Source: Apostichopus japonicus
Lineage: Eukaryota > Echinodermata > Holothuroidea > Aspidochirotida > Stichopodidae
Length of the DNA stretch: 64,000 nt
Direction of reading: 5' to 3'
NCBI RefSeq assembly: GCF_037975245.1
Contig: NC_092575.1
Location: 13,683,001-13,747,000 of the forward strand
Position numbers and translations under genes: made by a program
The notes under the pieces: model-generated
The model's database searches: none
What the model was told of the DNA's origin: nothing
What the model saw: only the letters and a program-made list of their open reading frames with translations
Shown here: positions 27,101 to 39,100 of the stretch, piece after piece
How positions within the stretch are numbered: position 1 is the first letter of the stretch
Layout of the letters: every line of letters starts with the position of its first letter

Positions 27101-30100
27101 AGAATTGAATGCATGACCTTTTGAAAACATGATGGTGCCGAAGCAAGGCCAAAACAAACACGCTTGTACCTGTAAATACCTGCATGCGTAATAAATGTAG
27201 TGAGGTCTCGACTTTCCTCGTGTAATTGTAACTGGTGGTATGCTGATTTAAGATCGAGCTTTGAAAAGTAGCTAGCTCCTTGTAATTCAGTAAGTAATTC
27301 CTCAATATGTGGTAATGGGTGTTTTTCCAATACCATATTCTCATTAAGTTTTCGCAGATCTACGCAAATGCGAATTTTGCCGTTTTTCTTCCACGCAACC
27401 ACGATAGGGGACACCCAATCCGTGGCGCCATGAACTTTCTCGATGACCCCTTGCGCTTCTAAATTTGCTAACTCCTGTGTGACCATGTCACGAACGGCAA
27501 ATGGAATGCGGCGCAAAGATTGCTGCACTGGTTTCGCATCAGCGCTAAGCTTAATCTTATGTTGGAAACCCTTAATAACCCCAAGATCATCTGTAAACAA
27601 ATCCTGAAATTTAGATGCAATTGGATTACCAATAATTGGATTAGGGGTGTTAGTAGGAGTGTTAGTAGTAGAAGTCGAAGTAGCAGAAGGCGTGTTCTCA
27701 GTAGAGTAACATGATAGCTTTGCACCATCAATTATCAGGCCTAAACCTTGGATAAGGTCTTTTCCAAGTAAACATTTACCTGCTTGGACAACATACACAT
27801 CTGTAACACATTTAGCATCTTTAGTAGTGAATTTTGCATTGAAACAACCCAAAACCTTGATTTCAGACTGATTGTATGCAAGTACTTTAATTGTACTGGG
27901 TGTTAATGCATCACGTACAAAGTATTTATCAAATAATGCAGCATTAAAAATTGTAATGTCACTAGCCGTGTCAACTTGTAATGTGACAGGTACATTGTTA
28001 ACGGAAACTTCGCAAAATATGTTCGGTTTTACCGTGTTCGGTGTCGTCTGTGTAGTCCCCTCGGTGGACAGGACTTGAATCTCAGCATAGGTAGTAGTAG
28101 TTGTAGAGGGCGTGTCTCGATCAGCAATAGTACTAGTATGTGACGACTCCTCGTACTCGTTGTCGTAGGTTTGAATTTCACTAACATTTTGCCTTTGTCG
28201 ACATACCTTGGCAAAATGTCCCGTTTTACCGCATTTCTTGCAGGATTTCCCAACAGCAGGACATGAAGAAAAATTAGCAATATGGCTCGTAGAACCGCAT
28301 CGGTAGCAATGTCGTGTAGTCCTTGTGGTATTGGACAGTCCTGGTTGGGCGGACGGCGGTTGGCGCGGGGGAGTCCTAGGTTGCGAATCACGAATGGGGT
28401 TGGCTCGACGGAAATCAGCGCGAACAGCGGCTGCCTGGTGCGTTGTAGTGTTGAGCTCTCTGGCCTCACGTACAGCTCTCTCGACGTGGCGGGCAATGTC
28501 GATCGCTTTCCCCAGGGTCAGGTCTTTTTCTAGTAATAACCTTTCCTGTATGCGACTAGACGTCGTCTTTTCCACCAGCTGATCACGGATCATCTCATCC
28601 GTGAAGACGTTAAATTCACAGTATTTGGTCAGCTGGCGTAACGAAGCAATATAATTATCGACCGACTCCCCTGGCAGTTGTGCTCTTTTTCTGAATCGAA
28701 AACGTTCTGCGACAACGTTCACCATTGGCTGGAAATGGCTTTGTAGAATTTGTAGGGTTTGTTCGAAAATATCGGCTGTATCTGGAGCAGATGAAGTAGG
28801 GGTAGCAGGGGTAGTGGTAGGTGGAGGAACAGGCTGTGGTAACGTGTAAAAAATTCTCTGACCCTCTGCGCCCAAAGAATGCAAAAGTAGAGCCTGCTTC
28901 CGTTCAGGTGTAGCCGTTAATAAATCCGACGCCAGTAAATAATTCATAAACAGTTGCTTCCACTGCGCCCATGGCGTGGATGGTGTACCGGGTGTAGGTA
29001 AAAATTGAATTGGAGGAGGAATAGCCTGCATCTTGAACTTGAAGTAGCCTATAACAGTACTGTAATAATACGTAAAATATCTCAGTAGCACTAGTAAGGA
29101 CAAAGTAAAGTTAACAGCAGTGTACAGTAGAAAGTAAATATCTTGGCAGACACACTCAAATGGGAAGTAATAACCACAGACAGTAAAGTAATCCAAGGCA
29201 GAACAGGAATAAAATCTTTATCCTCGTCGCCAAATGTTATGTCGCACGCGTATATTGTAAGTAGGAGAATGTAATAAACCTGAATAAAGTACACAAGAAA
29301 CGAATGTATACATTAACCATTTATTCCGTGTCTTCCTTGGTCAGTACCCATATCACAACTGTCCTCATCCATATCTTATATTATATAATAATATAAATAA
29401 GGCAGACTCAGCAGGAGTCCGGTAGGGTCACAAACTGACCCTATTGGTATGTAGGTTGCAGGCATATGGCAGGTGATATTATACAGTGAGTAATAATGGT
29501 CGATTAGATAATAGCTAATATATCACATTGGTAATAATGGATGGTCGATTAGATAATAGGGTCATTCCGCCTCAAATCAACCAATTTTCTGAAAAGTTCC
29601 CAGGTGACCCCCTCAGAATTAGATGAAATTTCATCAGAATGATTGAGTATGTCCCAAATGAACACATACAAAAAATTAAAATCATGCTCCATGTCGTTTT
29701 CGAGATATGGCCCATTGAAATTTGGTCGTTGCGGCCATTTTGCTCGTTTGCGATTCGCAAAAAGTGACTTTTGTGATATTTTCCGACTTTGAAAGCTCAT
29801 AATTCAGTCTTTGTACCAGGTAGAGAGCTCAAATTTGGTATTCTATCTTACTTCTTGCCAAAATTTATGAATCTGCACTCAATTTAACTGTATCTCCTTT
29901 ATTTTTCTGGTTATGATCACCCAAAGTAGGCACTTTATTCTGTCAAAAATGTTTTTTGTGATTTTTAAGGTCACCCTGTGCCCACATGAGAGGTCACATG
30001 AATCGTATATTCCTTGGATATAATCTATGGTTGCATGTCTATACCCATAAGCAATTATAAGCCCACCAATGCATTAATTAAGAAATGGCATGGGGCCGAA

Positions 30101-33100
30101 GTTGGCTCCAGCCAGAAAAAGGTCAAAAAGACCCCGCCCTTCTTGACCCCGGTTGACCCCGCGATCAATTGAAACATTGATTGAAATTTACACCAGTTAA
30201 ATATATTATATCTACTTGTACATCAAATTTCAGCTTTGGCACTCAACTCCTTCATGGTATGGTGGCAATTTGAATATTAGACGTTTTTCGCACATTTTTT
30301 AACAACTCCGTACACTAAGTTAATATCATACAGTGTATTTCAAGTTTGAAGCTTATGTAATGTATTTTTTGCAGTTAGAAAAAAGATTGTTTTTATTATT
30401 GTTTTTAGAAATGGGTTGATGATGCATGTATTCCACTGCAATAAACAATCACTTCAGTTAACCCTCCAATAGGCTGGTCCCTCATACCTGTAGTGCCTCA
30501 AAATCTCCCATAACACACGACACAATTTGGAGCCTTATGTACAGTAGTATCATACTGTTGTAGAGTTTTTGTAGAGAAACTAAAAGTGGTACTAAAAGTG
30601 AACTTGGAGCAAACGTATTTGACGTCATTGTTGCACTATGATAACTAAAGCTATTTTTTTCTTTAAAATTTATGTCTAATTTTATACTCCACAAGTGGAT
30701 GCTTCCATAATGTTAATGTACCATAGGTATTGGTATTTTATAATCTTCACATCCCCTTTAGACAAACTAGTATTCCTATCCAATTAAGGTCAAATCAATA
30801 GACTGAAAAATACAGAAAAAAGAAAACATTATTAGTCAGTGTGCAACTGTGACATTACACCTGTTTGCTTCAAGTTCACTTTGGTACAGTAGAATATCAG
30901 ATAACTTCAACTGTCAATATCTCAAAAATTGAACATACTGTAGGAACTGAATGCAAATTTCACCAGAATGCTTAGATTATGTTCATTTTTAAGATACAGT
31001 ATATCAAAAAGAAATTTTGACCTGGACTTTTCTTTTTAGACTCGTGTCTGTCTTACTGCTGTCTGGCTTTAAAGCAGCATTTTGCATTTGGTCACCGTTT
31101 TCCATTTTTTTGACAAGTCCATCAAGTTTTTTACATATATCAATCACAAAACAGCAAACTAAGATATTAGCCCATTATTTCCTGTCAAAAGCGTTAATTG
31201 GCGAGTAATTAAGGACATTTGTAGATAATGTGAAAAGTGTCCTCCGACAAATTACACATTTCATATTAATCGCATCTATACAGTTCCCCCAACCCACTAG
31301 TTTGAACTCAACCAATCAGAGATGCAGGTTTAGTTTGAGCCGTTGCTAAATATAGATTCAAAAACGTCGAGTTGGTAACTTGTTACAACCAGCGAGCTGG
31401 TACTCTAACAACTCCCTGGTTCAACTGCCATAGACAATCTACACAAATCAAGCATGGTGTTGTATTACATATCGATCAATGACGTTCGTCGCTTTTAAAT
31501 ATTCATATTATGGGTGAGGTTTATTGGGATCCCAACGGAAAATATCTTTGAGAAATACAAAGTTAAAAGTTGTAAATTTTTCAACTTTTATGCCACCATT
31601 TGAAGTAAGATTTGAATAGATTATAAGCTACAGTAGTTATGTATGTCATTATGGCATCGAGGAATCAGTGAGGTTGAAAAAAAAACATAGAAAAGGACGC
31701 AAAATGCTGCTTTAACCTAACCCAGTCCCCTTTTTTTCCCCCTCATGCTATACAAACACTGGTAACTCATTTGTATAAACCTTTTGAACAATATCACCTG
31801 TGTGTCACATGTAGACACTACATTCTAGAACAATACTACCAGTGTGTCACGTGCAGACACCATCATAAACTACAGCAGGAATAAGATCTCATCATATTTT
31901 TATACCCATTGATGTTGGAAAGATTGAGAAGCTGCGACTCTCCAATGACCAACCACTGCAAAATTGTGCCCATTAGAGACCATGCAGAGGAGAGAGAATC
32001 CATTTCTGCTAATATTCAACCTCAGGCTGACACGAAAGAGTACCAACCAAGCGTTACATCGCTGGAATGTACGACAATGAGTGGTACATTGGTTATAGTG
32101 GAAATTTCAGAGGAAGAAAATGATGTCTTTGTGAAGTTAATGAAACAAACCAAGAACTCCAAAGCACTTCCTTGGCCACAAAACACCCACAATAATTGTT
32201 GGATACCATTCTGAGCTATTATTTGTGTCACCAGTGCTCCAGAGTTACAGGGACATGGAAGCAGCCAGTACACTCTTCCTCATGAATACTTAAAAGACCA
32301 TTCCAACCAAACTGGCAACTGCAAGCATTCATCAAGTAAACAAATTACAGTAAAGTGTGCTAACTTGTATATTAAGCCACACTGCAAGCATTCATCAAGT
32401 AAAAGAAATTAAAGTGTGCTAAACTTGTTTTACTTGTATATGGACATCCATGTGTGGTAAGAAAACTGTAAGGACATTGAAGCATTGAGTGTTGTGACAG
32501 AACCAGTAATTTACATGTGCGTGAATCGTTAATGATGTGATTAAATGTCATTAATTTGACCTAAAACAATTTGTTATGTTACATTTTGATTCAGCTGACT
32601 GAAACAAGGATACAATGATCATATCACTCATTATTATACTATGATTACATGACAAATATATAAGCTTGAGATTAAAAAATGTGCGAAAAACGTCTAATAT
32701 TCAAATTGCCACCATAACATGAAGGAGTTGAGTGCCAAAGCTGAAATTTGATGTACAAGTAGATATAATATATATATTTAACTGGTGTAAATTTCAATCA
32801 ATGTTTCAATTGATCGCGGGGTCAACCGGGGTCAAGAAGGGCGGGGTCTTTTTGACCTTTTTCTGGCTGGAGCCAACTTTGGCCCCATGCCATTTCTTAA
32901 TTAATGCATTGGTGGGCTTATAATTGCTTATGGGTATAGACATGCAACCATAGATTATATCCAAGGAATATACGATTCATGTGACCTCTCATGTGGGCAC
33001 AGGGTGACCTTAAAAATCACAAAAAACATTTTTGACAGAATAAAGTGCCTACTTTGGGTGATCATAACCAGAAAAATAAAGGAGATACAGTTAAATTGAG

Positions 33101-36100
33101 TGCAGATTCATAAATTTTGGCAAGAAGTAAGATAGAATACCAAATTTGAGCTCTCTACCTGGTACAAAGACTGAATAATGAGCTTTCAAAGTCGGAAAAT
33201 ATCACAAAAGTCACTTTTTGCGAATCGCAAACGAGCAAAATGGCCGCAACGACTAAATTTCAACGGGCCATATCTCGAAAACGACATGGAGTATGATTTT
33301 AATTTTTTGCATGTGTTCATTTGGGACATACTCAATCATTCTGATGAAGTTTCATCTAAATCTGAGAGGGTCACCTGGGGACCACTGGTTGATTTGACAT
33401 GGAATGACCCAATAACTAATATATCACACACACATATTCAGTTTTAATATGAGGCCTATTGACTATTGCTTCAATAAAACAGACTTATCTTAACCACTAC
33501 ATTATGCATCCATTACTACATGAAAATAGGGACACCCAACAATAAATAACTTGTAGATTGTAGTCTAATGAATAAAATTAACAAGGTTTTGTATTAAAGT
33601 TTCGCCAAATGTTGGCAGGCCCAGCCTAGTTAGAAGTGCAGCTCGAGCAATCTTGAAAAAGGCTTCAATCATGTACATGTGAAGCCCGCAAGTGTTGTAG
33701 TATGCATTCTGCAGTAATCAGTCAATACCAATTATTGGTTACATTCTTCTCATCTCAGAAAGAGCTCAGTACCGTTTCTTGGTTATTACTGCCCTATAGT
33801 ATTATTATAAGGTTATAGGCTATATCTGAATACTGATATAGCCTTCCGTGTACCTTTCACGTTTTACTGTGATATGATATTGCTGTGGCCCACAGAAACC
33901 TTTGTCATATATTTCAAAACTTGTTTCTTCTTTTTTTGATGTCTTGATATCAGTTTGTTTGACACTAATGACATATTCATTCTGTTGTCTATTTGTAATT
34001 TGGAAGCAATATTCTGTTCCTTCTTGATACCCATATTATTGTAGTTTTGTTTTTAAATGAGAAAGTCTCATTAATTGTCCTATAAAATGTCTGTGTTTTA
34101 GTTCAAGGTAATATTTTAGAAGATAACATTGGTGATGAATTTTGTCAAATAAACACCTTAAATGGATTCATAATGAAGGAAAACAAGTTGCATAATCCAT
34201 TTTGATATGTACCAGTGGTTAGGCTAGCTTGGTGCTATGGTGCTCCAATTTAGGAAAATAGAAGATGATGTTATGTCCAAACTTTGGAGATGAGTTGCTA
34301 TATAGTTGACATTATTACTACACACTTCCCCGCAGAATCAAAATTATTCAAATAGGTATTATCTCTATATGACATTTACAAGTACAAATACACAATGTAA
34401 GTTGATCACCAGGATTAGGACAAAGTTGTAACCTGCTCTGTCTATGAAGCCTGATTTACTTTCTGTTTTCCAGATACCAGCAAAGCCGACATGGCAAGAT
34501 GTGGACAGATCAACACTTTCAAAGGTAATTCTACTGTACTTGCATGTGGAGTGGGAATAATGGATAAATACATGTTATCTTTGTACTGTACATATATACA
34601 ATATTAGTTAATTATGCTGTTACATAAACAAGATAGTTAAAACAGGACTTGATTTCCAAATCCAATGACTTACCATAAAATTATAATGAAACAAATAACA
34701 TTCCTGCCATTCATTTGCCTTTAGAGATCATTTTTATCACCCCCCTCTCCTCCCCCTCCTCCATCATAAGAAAGGAAATAGGCTCTCTTTTTAATCTGTA
34801 TGGGGCTAACAAACATGAATAAGATAGAAGCTGAATGCAGTAAATTTGTCTTAAGACAATAATACTGTAAGTATTAACTTTCCCTAAATTTCATTGGTTT
34901 CGGTTCCAGGTTTCAGTGTGCTAAACTTGCTAAAAGGTCTGAACTCTGATTTTTCCCAGACAATGATAAAGTATGGGATTGGTCTGTCTGCAGTACCGGC
35001 GCTGAAGAGTTTTTAAATTTCTGTGATGCTGCATATAGTAGTTTATAGAACATGTATGTAATCCACTCACTAAATTGGTTACCATAGCACTGAGCTTAAG
35101 AAACACTTTCCAGCTTTATTAGCTAGGTTTCCTAAATTTCGATAGTGAAACTCACAAATTTTCAATTGTTTCAAACATGTCAAAATGTAATCCAAATTTC
35201 GATGTGGTGGCATCAAATATAGTCATTACAGTATGTTTCTGTTTGCATAAGAGGTCACCAATATTGGACCTAAATTGAAGCATACTCAAACTTGCTGGAA
35301 GTTTTTACAAGCACTGCTTTCCTAGAGGCTCTGATCCTCCAAATTAACGATAATAATAATAATCAGCGGTTATTTTTTACGACGCTTAAGCAACCACAAA
35401 CGTGGGAGAAACCCGCAAGGGCTTATAGATTACAACTTACATGTTAGGTGGCTTCCAATTCAACATATGAACTCAAATTTGGAATGTTTCAATTTTAGAA
35501 AGTCATTTCAGATGGGAAAACCGTAGATTGGTCTTGGATGAAAAACCCACCTTACTATGACCCAGCCGGGTATCGGACCTGGAACCTCCCGATTGCTTAG
35601 CCTCATTGCCTCAAATGCCACCGCCTTTATCCACTCGGCCACACAATTATACCCAGCCATTGAGAATTATTAAAATGAACCTTTAAAATCCCTTAATGTA
35701 GACCATTAATGGGTGTGAAGACTCGCGCAAAAAGAAACTAGTAATGCCGGTAATCTGACCTAGTTTTGAATAAGGTGTAACAGAAGTGTTAGACACCACC
35801 ATCGATCACAGAAAATACACACACAGCCTTGCAGCTACCCTCGGTAATTAGACACTAGTGTACAGTCAGTACATACAGCTGCGGTCAATACCCACAGCAC
35901 AGTGTACAAACGATACAGCGATGGACATCTCAGGTCCAGCTAAAGATAACAAGGTATCACATTTCATTACTGTCTGCATTTTGTAGGGACATGGAGCTAT
36001 AAACAGAACACTGTTTATAAACACTGTTTATAGCTCCATGGTAGGGACAAGAGAAAAACTTCACTTGCAAGCAACGGAAAGTTAACTTTTTAAAAATGGC

Positions 36101-39100
36101 AGCAAGCTGTTTGGGTCGAGTCTTCAATGCCTTAAAGGGATAATTATACATGTTTACAGTGGCAGTAAACTGCTTGTGGGAATTTGAGCATGGCTGACTA
36201 TTATTTGACTGTCTAGCACATTTGGGAGCAATACTGATGACCTTTATTGTCAAGACTAATACTAACTAAACTTTTCTTACTATTTCGGCAGTGATTACCA
36301 GGTGATCAATCAATGTTTTGATAAATATCTTCATGAAAACGAAAAAAATTGTGGTTTGGAACATAAAAGCTGGAAGATCATTATATTTGACATTTTGACA
36401 TGTTAAAACAATCACTATGGTTTCATGAATACTTCATCTTATATGTAAATATTGAACTTTCAGTTCAGAAGACAAAACTGTGATTGGTCTGTTTCTTTTG
36501 GGCTTTTGTGGTGTTAGAGAATTATTGTGTACATTCAGCAGTAATGAAACCAATTAGTTAACAAATAATAGAAAAAGAACTTGACTAAAGAAAGGGAAGA
36601 GTTCAATTCTGGCCATTTTTAAGTCTCTGGCAATGGTTTCATGAGTCATCAAACTTATACAGTATCTCTAGAATATAGTTGAAGACTGCAATTTATAAGT
36701 TTTGTACCTTAAGATCTGTGTAATATTGTAATTCCATATCCTAACATATTTCAAATATTTAGCAATTTACTTTTATGCCACACTGGAAAAGTGAAGATGA
36801 ATTCAGTTTTCTTGATGTTCTCCAGTGGTAACATTTACACAGTGATTGGTATGCACAGAGTTTGTATAAACACCGCTCAAGCTGTGTTTGATTCTATACA
36901 CTGTAAGTAGCCACGGTGATTTCAGACCAATGAGCTATCTGTCTTCCCAACTGTGGGTAGTAATTACCGACATAGAGATAGTGTGGATGAACATCTTTCA
37001 GTATGTCAGTATTGCCAACAAAAATTTGTCATGTCATTACTTTTTTTTTTTTTAAATTCACAATAATTTCGAAGAACTAGTTCACCCAAAGACGAGAAAA
37101 TACCTGATACCGCTCAGTGGAATCCAACTTTAACATCTAGTCAATATTCAAGGTATTAATATTTTTTTCATTTTCATATTATTTTATTCTTCGCAGCGAG
37201 GAGTGGTAGACGATGCCACCATCGAGCTTCTAGAGAGATTGTCATTGGTAAATTTCAATAATCAAGCCGGTGTGAAGACGCTTATGGATGCAGTAGCATT
37301 AGCTGACACTCTACAGGTAGTGGATACCACAGATGTCGTACCGATGGATTCAGTGCTGGAAGACAGGTAGGAACTGCCTGATATTTTGATGATTTAAAAA
37401 AATTAAGACAAGGTTCTTTGATCATTCAATGTGAATTAAGTTTGTCCAATTTGATTTGAAATGTAAGAATATTACAATTTTTTGTCTTGAAATTTTCATT
37501 GCTCTTCTGGTAGATCAACATCTGCTGTATAGAGATGTGTGCAGTAAGTGTTGTAATGTTGGCCGAGATGGTGGATTGAGGGGGGGGGGGGGGTGGGGGG
37601 AAGGATCAAATGCTGTTCAACAGATCACAAACTTGGAGACCAGCATCTCCCTCAAGAAAATTTTGCTCAATGCCTGTCTTTTGTTATGGAAACTGTTTAA
37701 AAAGTATTTTTGGGTATGACTAACCTCAGAATAAAAACTTTTCAGTAGAACTTGTTAAAAGAGCTCAAGTACAGTTACTACTGTACAGTCTAAATGTCAC
37801 AGCAATATGCATTTATCTAAGAACTATTGAAATGTTGGTTAGGAATGATTTCATCATTTGTGGGTTGTAAGATGCATATGAACTACAGTTGACTAGAGAA
37901 AGTGGCAATGGCAATGCCCCCTGCACCATGGGGGGGGGGGTGGAGGTACACTAAGGTTGGGGGTTTTCCAGACCAAGTCTCCCCTCCTATCCCATCTCAA
38001 TTTTGTTTTGGAGTATGTTAAGGATGGATTCGTTTGAAGTTTTGTTTCGGCTAATGTTGTAAATTTGACACCTTAAGACAAATTCTGTTATGTTACGTCA
38101 GGGACCTAGATTCAGCTTAAAAATGTTACTAAAGGTCGTCCACAGGATATTTTGTTTTCTTGTTTCATGGTTTGCCTGCAACATCTGTGAAAGGCTGGGT
38201 AATGAGATGAGTGTTTTTGCAAATGTTAGCTCTATGTTTTCATTGCTCTATCCGAGACCTTTATTTGACAAGCTTGACTGATGTTACAAAAATAAAAACT
38301 TGAAGTGAACTTTAGTACTTTACCAGTCGTCTCACATTCAGAGATCTGCCAGAATCGAAGAAATATTAGAACCTTTGCATATTAAAGCAGCATTTTTGCG
38401 TAAAGTTGAACTCCATGTAGTTTGAGGCAACTCAACCAAAACACCGAAAACCAAAACAAGAACTGCATATATATAACAGTATTCCGTCACTGAAAGTTAG
38501 AAAGAGATGCCCACTGTTGAATATATAAATGTTGCTATGAATCAGGAATCACTCAGTAACATCCCTAGATTGTAAAAAATCTGTCACCCAGTCTCTTTCT
38601 TTCAATAAATGTTATAAATTGATCCCATGCAGGCCAGCCCAAACACTGCTTCAGATAACAATCAAATTATCATGACTTTATGAGTAAAATTGAAAGTAAG
38701 TCAAGATATCAAACCAGACTTTCACAGTTATATAAAAAGCATGACATTAATTCTGGAGAAGATTCTGCTAGGACCAAATCATCTGGTTAGCTTTCTGAGT
38801 TTTTTATTTGAGGGGGGGGGGGGGTTCACCAAAAATTATCTGCAAATGTAATTTTGTCCCCCAAAGAGCAAGAAAACTTGAAAAAATTTGGCATTGCTTG
38901 GTGCACAGGCATTCCTTAGTGTTGTATACGTCTCATTTAGATCTGTATTTTGATGGTAATTTAAGTATTGATAGATGAAGTCTCTGAAGATAACTATTCC
39001 AATTAATCATTGATCCGCCACATTTTAATGAGATTATTCAATGGAATTAATTGTTTACATTCAATGCAAATTTGCCACCGTACTGTAAAAGAGCTTTACT

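Larger units (their letters stand above)
29559..33410. mobile_element. DNA transposon with ~740-bp terminal inverted repeats
   Basis: Left arm 29559-30300 and right arm about 32675-33410 are near-identical in inverted orientation, with tips GGGTCATTCC/GGAATGACCC. A 4-bp duplication aata flanks it (29555-29558 and 33411-33414). The 2.4-kb centre contains a TTAA-type element (31073-31711) and a decayed coding relic (about 32040-32214). Long arms and a 4-bp site do not fit hAT or Tc1/mariner; Sola-like or another 4-bp-target superfamily is possible, but this is a guess. High arm identity suggests recent activity or arm-to-arm conversion. Confidence 0.88.
24440..33428 (-). mobile_element. Ty3/gypsy LTR retrotransposon, interrupted, in GATC intron 1
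   Basis: A full-length element on the minus strand: 3' LTR on the left (24440-24780), 5' LTR on the right (29235-29558 plus 33415-33428, split by a later insertion). A 5-bp target duplication cacac flanks it (24435-24439 and 33429-33433). Both LTRs are TGT...ACA, about 340 bp, and differ by a 3-nt indel and very few substitutions, so insertion was recent. Gene order gag-protease-RT-RNase H-integrase places it in Ty3/gypsy (Metaviridae-type). No envelope frame is seen. A frame change between RNase H and integrase and the split LTR suggest it is no longer autonomous. Confidence 0.95.
29235..33428 (-). repeat. 5' LTR of the gypsy element, split by an insertion
   Basis: The LTR occupies 29235-29558 and resumes at 33415-33428. 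Between them lies the 3852-bp long-TIR element with the duplicated site aata. Removing the insertion restores the sequence of the left LTR at this point (gataataacta). Confidence 0.93.

Noticed and set aside
26900-29196. The 55 codons upstream of the gypsy Met at 29031 as part of Gag
   Set aside because: They cover the untranslated leader adjacent to the primer site and read as hydrophobic nonsense; the MQAIPPP start fits Gag better.
32674-33428. A second LTR-like direct repeat for the gypsy element
   Set aside because: It is inverted relative to 29559-30300 and belongs to the inserted long-TIR transposon, not to the LTR.
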